Shown here: piece by piece, positions 35,197-41,321 of the stretch
How positions within the stretch are numbered: position 1 is the first letter of the stretch
Layout: each line of letters begins with the position of its first letter
NCBI RefSeq assembly: GCF_001265075.1
Contig: NZ_LFKO01000002.1
Location: 1,009,986-1,051,306, forward strand
Length of the DNA stretch: 41,321 nt
Direction: 5' to 3'
Source: Salinicoccus sp. YB14-2
GTDB taxonomy: Bacteria > Bacillota > Bacilli > Staphylococcales > Salinicoccaceae
Notes under the pieces: generated by a model
What the model was told of the DNA's origin: nothing
What the model saw: the letters and a program-made list of their open reading frames with translations, nothing else
Database searches by the model: none
Position numbers and translations under genes: made by a program

Positions 35197-36804
35197 TTAT
35201 AAAACTATTTTCTTTTTTAAATTAAATATCTCATATGTCAAAACACCTTTTGAGAATTTAGCATTTTTTATTTGACTTTCAAACTTTTCGGGATAAATGG
35301 CTGTTACAAAAATGATTCGTTTTCCATTTTTAGAGAATTTTAATCTTTCATTTTCATGTAATTTTGAAAATTCTTTTGAAATATAGCCAGGCAAAATATC
35401 TGACGCAATAGAGACTTTTGATTGTTTGAAAGTTTCAATAAAATATATTTTATCATTGATTTTAATTTGATATTTTAAATCGTTAACTTTTTCAATTTTT
35501 GCTGATTCATCTATATTAAAATTCTGAATGACTGATTCGGGACCTTTGCTCATGACATTATCAATCAAGAAAATCAAACGGTATTTATTAAAAATTATAC
35601 TTCTCTTTATTTTAACATCAGAGTATAAGTTATTTACTCCCTGGATTATTTTATTATTACCTCTTACTCTATAATCACTTATTCTTAGCTTATTTGGATA
35701 AGTATTCAATTTATATGTATAATCTTTATTCTCTATAAAAATAGTATTGTGTGCTTTAGGAGAGATTAAAAATTTTCTGAAACTATCATTGTTATCATAA
35801 CTATACTTACCAGAGTCAACTAATATATCATGACCATCCATAAATAAAGTGATAGACAAATCATCATTATGTTTGTGCGTCGTTTTTTGTGCACCAGATT
35901 TAAATGTTAGATATGTACTTTGTTCAGGATTTTTATAGTTTTTATAATGATATACACCAAAGCCACCTTCAAAATCAGTAAAATCCACATAATTTTTATC
36001 CAGTTTTTTATCTAAAATTAAGCCTGTGTCTCCTATAAGAGGATATATTTTATTGGGTTTTACAATGTATGAAGATACTTTTTTAGCTCTATTTAATATT
36101 CTATTAGTTTCTACATCAAACTTGAGATTTAAAAAACTCATGAGATATTCAGATTTTGAGAGTAAATTCAATACTAATCTATGATACTCGGGTGAATTTT
36201 CTAAATGTAAACCTTTTCTTGTAAAATCACGATTAATCGTATATTTTAAACGATAAAATGCTTTTTCAATATAAAATTGTTTATTAACATTTTCTGAAAA
36301 GTAACTGGCAGCCAATAAAGCATTATCCATCATAATTCCATGATTATTATTTTTATAATTATCTTCATTATATAAAAAATTACAATGTGAATTAATAATA
36401 TCATTTATAATAAGTTTATTTATTTTATAGTAGTTATTTTTTACGTTTTGAAAAAATAAAACATTTAGTATCCTCGAAGATACTGCATGTTCATTCCAAA
36501 CGTGTTGAATTCCTCGGTTATTATGACACTTGTAATACCAATCTAAAATAATATCCCTAGCTTTTTTCAGATAAATTTGTTTGCCTGTATCATTATAAGA
36601 ATAGGTTAAGTCCTTTATAACATGTAAACTAAAAAGGTAAACTTTCAAGGTTCTTTCATTCTTATCCGCTTTTATATCCCAGTCTATTCCCTTTTCTATG
36701 CTAATTTTAGGTAAAGACTTTTTCACTACCAAAAAATTATTTAATAATAAGGTGGAATTTTTATTATAATTAGGACTTTTACCAACTATTTTCTCTAGTT
36801 TCAA
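35197..36804 (-). CDS. Heparinase II/III-family protein (second stand-alone copy)
   Basis: A 535-aa paralogue of the protein at 18628-20211. Shared marks: HVWNEHAVSSR near 101-111, NNNHGIMMDNALL near 152-164, GLHLENSPEYHRL near 198-210, TTHKHNDDLSITLFMDG near 308-324 and LVDSGKYSY. All expected His, Asn and Tyr positions of the family seem present. No signal peptide. The start is TTG at 36804 with AGGAGG eight bases before it. It lies 63 bases downstream of tagH in the same direction, so it is probably the third gene of the tagG-tagH operon. That link to an exporter suggests that it trims or processes the exported polymer or its precursor; this is inference. Confidence 0.8.
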   Translation of the reverse strand: MKLEKIVGKSPNYNKNSTLLLNNFLVVKKSLPKISIEKGIDWDIKADKNERTLKVYLFSLHVIKDLTYSYNDTGKQIYLKKARDIILDWYYKCHNNRGIQHVWNEHAVSSRILNVLFFQNVKNNYYKINKLIINDIINSHCNFLYNEDNYKNNNHGIMMDNALLAASYFSENVNKQFYIEKAFYRLKYTINRDFTRKGLHLENSPEYHRLVLNLLSKSEYLMSFLNLKFDVETNRILNRAKKVSSYIVKPNKIYPLIGDTGLILDKKLDKNYVDFTDFEGGFGVYHYKNYKNPEQSTYLTFKSGAQKTTHKHNDDLSITLFMDGHDILVDSGKYSYDNNDSFRKFLISPKAHNTIFIENKDYTYKLNTYPNKLRISDYRVRGNNKIIQGVNNLYSDVKIKRSIIFNKYRLIFLIDNVMSKGPESVIQNFNIDESAKIEKVNDLKYQIKINDKIYFIETFKQSKVSIASDILPGYISKEFSKLHENERLKFSKNGKRIIFVTAIYPEKFESQIKNAKFSKGVLTYEIFNLKKKIVL

Positions 36805-36867
36805 ACTGAAATCCTCCTGGAAATAATAATAAAAATCAAAATCAAGAAATTTCGATTATTTTATGCA

Positions 36868-37785
36868 TCAACTTCCTAGTATATTCAATGTATGAATAAC
36901 TGCTGATCCTGCAAACATTAAAAATAATAGGAAGGTTGTTATTATCGTTGAAATCTTCACATTTTCATCCTTCTTCAGTTCTATATTTGGTTCTTTTCTT
37001 TGAGTTTCCATCAACTTTTCTCTATATTGCATCTGCTCATCTTTAGATAACATATTAAAGTTTTCTATAAAACTTTCATACTCTTCTAATATCGGCTCGA
37101 CTTCACCAAACCTTTCGAGTTTCCCGAATTGAACCCAAGCAGCTTTATTACACATATCTTTTATCTGTCCACCAGAATGGGATACGAAAAATATTGTTTT
37201 ATTCTGTTCTTGGAATTCTTTAATTTTAACAAGACATTTTTGAGAGAATGTTTTGTCTCCAACTGATAGAGCTTCATCCACTATTAGGATATCTGGATCT
37301 GTATTAATTGCAATAGAAAAACCAAGTCGTGATTTCATACCACTAGAGTATGTACGAATTGGTTGATGAATGAAATCACCAAGTTCACTAAATTCAACAA
37401 TATCATCAAAAATTGCATCAATTTTTTTATCTGTTAACCCATGCATCAAACATTTAAGCCTTATATTTTCTATACCTGTCAATTCTTGCTCTAAACCAGC
37501 TCCAATAGCAATTAATGATACCTCACCATTGATATCAATGGTTCCACTACTTGGTTGGGTTACCTCTGCCAACAAATCTGTCAGGGTAGATTTTCCTGAC
37601 CCATTAAGCCCTATTATTCCCACTGAATCTCCTTCATTAACTTCAAAAGAAATATCATTCAAGGCATAAAATTTTTTCTCTTTTTTTATAGACCCTAACG
37701 AAAATAACGATAATAGCTTATCAATTCTATTTCTATTTAAATCAAATGACTTATATACATTCTTTACTTTCACTTTATAGTTCAT
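36868..37785 (-). CDS. tagH: TagH-like ABC transporter ATPase for wall polymer export
   Basis: A 305-aa ATP-binding subunit of a polysaccharide/teichoic-acid exporter. Walker A is GLNGSGKST (59-67), the ABC signature YSSGM (146-150), Walker B ILIVDE (166-171) and the switch His lies in FFVSHSGG near 198-205. Family marks are FYALNDISFEVNEGDSVGIIG and IGAGLEQELTGIENI. A single transmembrane helix sits at the very C-terminus (about 280-300). That is unlike short staphylococcal TarH and shorter than Bacillus TagH, which carries a large external domain after its helix. Start has AGAGGTG five bases upstream. It pairs with the permease gene 32 bases upstream. The transported polymer cannot be told from sequence; teichoic acid or a related glycan is expected. 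Confidence 0.88.
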   Translation of the reverse strand: MNYKVKVKNVYKSFDLNRNRIDKLLSLFSLGSIKKEKKFYALNDISFEVNEGDSVGIIGLNGSGKSTLTDLLAEVTQPSSGTIDINGEVSLIAIGAGLEQELTGIENIRLKCLMHGLTDKKIDAIFDDIVEFSELGDFIHQPIRTYSSGMKSRLGFSIAINTDPDILIVDEALSVGDKTFSQKCLVKIKEFQEQNKTIFFVSHSGGQIKDMCNKAAWVQFGKLERFGEVEPILEEYESFIENFNMLSKDEQMQYREKLMETQRKEPNIELKKDENVKISTIITTFLLFLMFAGSAVIHTLNILGS

Positions 37786-37817
37786 AACTTCACCTCTATA
37801 TTGAACAACTTATATTT

Positions 37818-38630
37818 TTAACGAAGATAATCTACAAACTTATCTCTAAATCGATAATGTATCTGTACTCCGATAAAAAATAATAAAATTGTCAAACTCC
37901 AAAAATATAAATGATTCGACCAGTCACCGTAGATAAATCCTTCTGAATAAACCAACGAGGTTCTGTAAGTCATTACTAAATATGCAAATGGATTATATTC
38001 GGTAATGATTTTCATTATTGGTGTTGCTGTTTCGATAGTCCATATGATTGGGGTCATGAAGAAAAATAATCTCATAACATTGGCAATCACATTTTTTACA
38101 TCTCTTATTATAATAACTACTGAAGATAAAATTAACGATAGTCCAAATGTAAACATTACTGTTGCAAATACAAAATATAATACTCCTACATAATGTATCG
38201 GGCTCGAATAGTCATTAATAAAGCTGATAACCATTATTATCAATGTTGTAAATACTAATGAAATTATATTACCTAATATTGTAATTGAAATTAATATACT
38301 GGAAGGGAATTTCATCTTTGTCACTAAACCTACTTTTGATAGTATAGCCATGGCACCACCGGTGACACATGCTGTTATAAATCCCCAGGGAAATATCCCT
38401 GATAAAAGGTGAACTATGAAAGGAAGGTCTCCCACATCTCCTCTTGGCCTTCTTATACCAACACCAAATACAAACCAAAATACTGCCGCTTGTAACAAAG
38501 GCATAAGAACTACCCATAGCACACCTAGATAATGCCTGGCGTATGTTGATTTATAATTATAAAAACTCAATTTCCAAATTAACACTCTGTTGATCCATTG
38601 TTCTTTTATTAAAGCTATTATATTATTCAT
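37818..38630 (-). CDS. tagG: TagG-like ABC transporter permease for wall polymer export
   Basis: A 270-aa integral membrane protein of the ABC-2 type. The N-terminal amphipathic segment SFYNYKSTYARHYLGVLWVVLMPLLQ is typical of TagG/TarG and O-antigen exporters. About six transmembrane helices follow, with the family segment GIFPWGFI and the loop KVGLVTKMKFPSSIL after the second helix. MTPIIWTIE near 194-202 and YNPFAYLVMTYR near 215-226 are further family marks. It exports lipid-linked polymer across the membrane together with TagH. Start has GAGGTATGAC just upstream. First gene of tagG-tagH-heparinase-like. A hairpin with a T-run lies in its leader. Confidence 0.88.
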   Translation of the reverse strand: MNNIIALIKEQWINRVLIWKLSFYNYKSTYARHYLGVLWVVLMPLLQAAVFWFVFGVGIRRPRGDVGDLPFIVHLLSGIFPWGFITACVTGGAMAILSKVGLVTKMKFPSSILISITILGNIISLVFTTLIIMVISFINDYSSPIHYVGVLYFVFATVMFTFGLSLILSSVVIIIRDVKNVIANVMRLFFFMTPIIWTIETATPIMKIITEYNPFAYLVMTYRTSLVYSEGFIYGDWSNHLYFWSLTILLFFIGVQIHYRFRDKFVDYLR

Positions 38631-38685
38631 GTCATACCTCTATTGCTTTATTACATTTCTGTTCATCCTATTATACAATACATGC

Positions 38686-38722
38686 GCTGAAAAAAACTGA
38701 GCAATATTAACTGCTTAGTTTT
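38686..38722 (-). terminator. Intrinsic terminator or attenuator in the tagG leader
   Basis: On the minus strand AAAACTAAGCA pairs with TGCTCAGTTTT (one mismatch), followed by a run of T. It lies 60 bases before tagG. No minus-strand gene precedes it in the gap, so it may attenuate tagG transcription. Confidence 0.6.
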
Positions 38723-38743
38723 ACGCCTTGTTCTCTATCTCCT

Positions 38744-38772
38744 CAAATAATTTTACCATACTATAAAGTCAA
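38744..38772 (-). promoter_or_regulatory. Possible promoter for tagGH
   Basis: On the minus strand TTGACT (38772-38767) is followed 17 bases later by TATTTG (38749-38744). The -35 is good and the -10 weak. Its transcript would cross the hairpin at 38722-38690 before tagG. Confidence 0.35.
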
Positions 38773-39283
38773 CAATTTAATAAATTCCTAATGTACCATA
38801 AGACTCGTTTTAAAGTTTTCAATTGTTATATTACAAGTATATTACTTTTATTAGAATATAAACATTTATAATTTATATTTTATATAATGATAAGTAGTAT
38901 TTATAACGAGGAGGCTAGAATTATCAATGAAGTATACAAACCTTTTAATTGTACCAACATTAGTTTCTACAAGTATATTCGTTTCAACAATTGTGGCATC
39001 AGCGGATGAAATTAAAAAAAATGAGAGCGAATCACAAACTACTATTGAAGTTCAATCGAATACTGAAATAGAATTTACCAATAGTCAGGTCTACGAATCA
39101 GAAAATAATGACACACATGCAGAAAAAAATCTTACAAATGATTCTGCGGATGAAACTATAAAAACTGAGAATGACGAGAATTTAAACACACGTGATCTAG
39201 AAAAACCTGACGTTGAGACATCTTATGAGAATGTAAAAACACAAGAAGAAGACACTACTGATTCCGAATCAAAACATGTTAAT

Positions 39284-39523
39284 GATGAAGTCAATGGAAT
39301 ACAAGATGTTGATACTAATAATCAGCAAGTAAAGGATACTGGTGATGAAATCAACGAAATACAGGGTGTGAAAACTAATGATTTCGAAGTGAAATCTAAC
39401 GATGATGAGGTCAACGAAATAAAAGATGGAAACACTAATAATCTTGAAGCGAAGGCTAACAATGATAAGGTTAATGAAATACAGAAAGTAAATACTGACG
39501 ATTCTAAAATGAGCAATGTAAAT
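39284..39523 (+). repeat. Four tandem 60-bp (20-aa) repeats in the acidic linker
   Basis: Four consecutive units beginning DEVNGIQ, DEINEIQ, DEVNEIK and DKVNEIQ, each 20 codons. They form a flexible, acidic stalk in the GW protein and differ by scattered substitutions, so they are not recent copies. Confidence 0.85.
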
Positions 39524-39685
39524 GATAAAGACACAAACAGCCGACAAAAGAGTTCAATAGAAAATAACTCCACTGAGATTTTGATGAAAGATTTCAGTCC
39601 AAATAGTGACACCGAAAAAATAGAAAACCTTAAAATCTCTTTAGATAATTCACCTAGATCTAATCAAGAATCAAAAATATCTCTT

Positions 39686-41218
39686 TTGAATGATTTCACA
39701 TATTCACATGCTGCTAGAGTAAGAACAAACAACTCTGGAATGTTCAATTCGGTAACAAATAGTACAAGTAAACCTCTAGGAAAATTAGGTAATAGAACAC
39801 TGTTCATTTCAGGTCAAACTACATATAAAAATCAAAAGTACTACCGGATTCATTCTGGTATTGAAAGTTCTGAACAAGGATGGATAAAAAGTCAAGACCT
39901 GAGATTATTCAACATGTCCAAACCGATTTCACACAAGAAAACTATGATATACGGACTGAAAAACATCAACTACTTACTGATCCTTTTGGAACAAAGGAAC
40001 AACATATTAAACGGTTAGACAATTATGGTGATACACAATTTAAAGCGGAACAAAAAATAACATTAGGTGCACACACCTATTATTATGGAAAAAGTAGACA
40101 CTTCTATCAATCCTTTTTACACTAATGCAAGATATGCAGCCAGAACCAAATCATCTAATAGCCCCCGTCTCTACAAAGAAGTCACTAACAATAGTGCTCG
40201 ATCACTTGGTTCCTTAGATAATCGTACATTATTCGTGACTCAAAAAGCTAAGTTTAATGGACAATACTTTTATAAAGTCCATTCTGGCATTGATAACAAA
40301 TCTGAAGGATGGATGAAAAGTTCATCTTTAAGATTATTCAATTTATCAAGTTCAACTGCGCATAATAAGACATACGATATCCGAACCGAAAAACATCAGC
40401 TACTTTCAGATCCTTTTGGGACTAGTGACCAACATTTAAAAAGACTTGATAGATATGGCGATGCCCCATTCCATACTAAACGAAAAGTAAATTTGGGTGC
40501 TCACACATACTATTATGGAAAAATTGGAAAAGATTATGGATGGCTGGAAGAAGCAAAGTTAGTAGACACTTCCAAGATACCTTTTTATACCAATGCGAGA
40601 TATGCGGCCCGGGTCAGTTCAACAAATAACTCCGGTCTATACAAGAAAGTAACTGATGAAAAGACAGAGTCTCTAGGATCTTTGGATAATCGCACACTAT
40701 TCGTAACCCAAAAGGCTAAGTTTAAAGGCCAATCATATTATAAAGTACATGAGGGAATTAATGACGGAGCACAAGGATGGATGAAAAGTTCATTTCTAAG
40801 ATTATTCAACTTATCCAAACCATCTACCCATAATAGAACTTATGATATACGAACTGAAAAACACCAGTTACTTTCAGATCCTTTCGGAACCAGTAAACAA
40901 CATATCAAAAGACTTGATAAGTACGGTGATGTATCATTCCATGCTATACAAAAAGTAAATTTAGGTGCTCATACATACTATTATGGAAAAATCGGCATCG
41001 ATTATGGATGGCTGGAAGAGTCCAAGCTTGTCGACACATCCAAAACACCATTCTATATTAGAGCAAAATTTGCTGCTCGCATAAGTAAGAATAACCAGTC
41101 GGGAATATATAGTAAAATAAGCAGCGCCCAAAGCAAGTCAGTTAATAAGCTCGACAATTACACATTATTCATCAGCCAAAAAGGTAAATACAAAGGACAA
41201 ACTTACTATAAAATTCAT
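39686..41218 (+). repeat. Tandem 468-bp GW double-module repeats
   Basis: Units start near 39686, 40112, 40580 and 41048; the last three are exactly 468 bases (156 codons) apart. Each unit holds one module with SLDNRTLFVTQKAKF...GWMKSS.LRLFNLS and one with TYDIRTEKHQLLSDPFG...LGAHTYYYGK...YGWLEE. The first unit carries the two deletions and the fourth is cut off. Such modules usually bind lipoteichoic or wall teichoic acid. Confidence 0.88.
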
Positions 41219-41321
41219 TGTACTTCTGTCAAGAATACGGACACATTAAATCGGGACAATCCATCTAATGTGTAATATTTTCATGCCTTATTTATTTTTT
41301 ACAAGTATTAAATTTAAAATT
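41219..41321. mobile_element. Possible end of an insertion sequence
   Basis: The GW reading frame stops matching exactly at TGTACTTCTGTCAAG (41219). TGTACT followed by a GGACA block (41239-41243) resembles terminal repeats of IS3-family elements. ACACATTA at 41241-41248 is complementary to TAATGTGT at 41266-41273. The window ends before a transposase can be seen, so the assignment is weak. Confidence 0.35.

Larger units (their letters stand above)
38927..41218 (+). pseudogene. GW-repeat surface protein, frame-disrupted and truncated
   Basis: Remnant of a secreted staphylococcal-type GW-module protein. It begins with a signal peptide (MKYTNLLIVPTLVSTSIFVS...VASADE), then a 200-residue acidic Asn/Asp/Glu linker with four 20-residue repeats, then tandem GW modules from about 39690. 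Compared with the intact repeats, one base is missing after 39942 and 38 bases near 40093. Together they remove 39 and restore the frame, but reading straight through stops at 40016-40018. The GW frame then breaks at 41218, after YYKIH, where IS-like sequence begins. No catalytic domain is present. Staphylococcal relatives carry amidase or glucosaminidase domains next to such repeats, possibly lost here. AGGAGG lies 12 bases before the ATG, a rather long gap. Confidence 0.75.

Noticed and set aside
39284-39523. CRISPR-like regular 60-bp spacing
   Set aside because: The units are contiguous, in frame and code for 20-residue repeats, without spacers or cas genes.
39269-39612. Minus-strand frames of 92 and 96 codons
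   Set aside because: Antisense to the acidic linker repeats of the GW protein; their hydrophobic look follows from the complementary Asp/Asn/Glu codons.

Overview
The window looks like chromosome of a low-GC Firmicute, most likely a Staphylococcaceae relative (Staphylococcus, Macrococcus, Jeotgalicoccus, Nosocomiicoccus or Salinicoccus group). The reasons are the very AT-rich coding sequence, strong AGGAGG/GAGGTG ribosome binding sites with several TTG starts, a UDP-N-acetylmannosaminuronate dehydrogenase closely resembling staphylococcal Cap5O/Cap8O, a TagG/TagH wall-teichoic-acid type exporter, and a GW-repeat cell-wall protein. The genus is inference. No tRNA, rRNA or CRISPR array was seen.

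Layout. 1-1031: no intact gene. 1032-3607: two divergent paralogous ATP-grasp ligases. 3736-5507: a decayed IS4-type insertion sequence with inverted repeats and a 6-bp target duplication. 5524-7346: a lipoprotein and an Asp2/XcbB-like alpha/beta hydrolase sharing a C-terminal domain. 7520-13249: an asparagine-synthetase-like (AsnB-like) enzyme, then, on the other strand, a second one followed by a paralogue with a destroyed PP-loop. 13542-13688: IS21 istA remnant. 13944-16770: a DxD glycosyltransferase and a second Asp2/XcbB-like protein. 16827-26152 (minus): a tight five-gene operon with a GW-like coiled-coil protein, a CgeB-like glycosyltransferase, a heparinase/Asp2-like fusion, a heparinase II/III-like protein and a third AsnB-like enzyme. 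26212-27320: a decayed copy of the AsnB pair. 27416-31069: a second copy of the coiled-coil plus glycosyltransferase pair. 31172-33622: wecC/capO, a CapB-like protein without Walker A, and a Wzz/CapA-like protein. 33715-34926: an uncharacterised protein on the opposite strand. 35197-38630: tagG, tagH and a third heparinase-like gene. 38927-41218: a GW-repeat surface protein broken by two small deletions and then truncated at what looks like an IS end.

How the genes may work together (inference). The set suggests assembly, tailoring and export of a surface polymer. WecC would supply an acidic (uronate) sugar. The large two-domain glycosyltransferases would polymerise or decorate, Wzz/CapB-like proteins would control chain length, and TagGH would export. 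The unusual part is the tailoring set: three or more AsnB-like enzymes without the glutaminase cysteine, two ATP-grasp ligases, three heparinase-like proteins and three Asp2/XcbB-like hydrolase-fold proteins. Carboxylate activation and amide formation on a uronate polymer would explain the first two groups. No Wzy, Wzx or priming glycosyltransferase is visible, so the pathway is incomplete here.

The region is strongly shaped by duplication and decay: paralogous pairs, a dead-enzyme paralogue, free-standing copies of accessory domains, two IS remnants and a probable IS boundary at the right edge.
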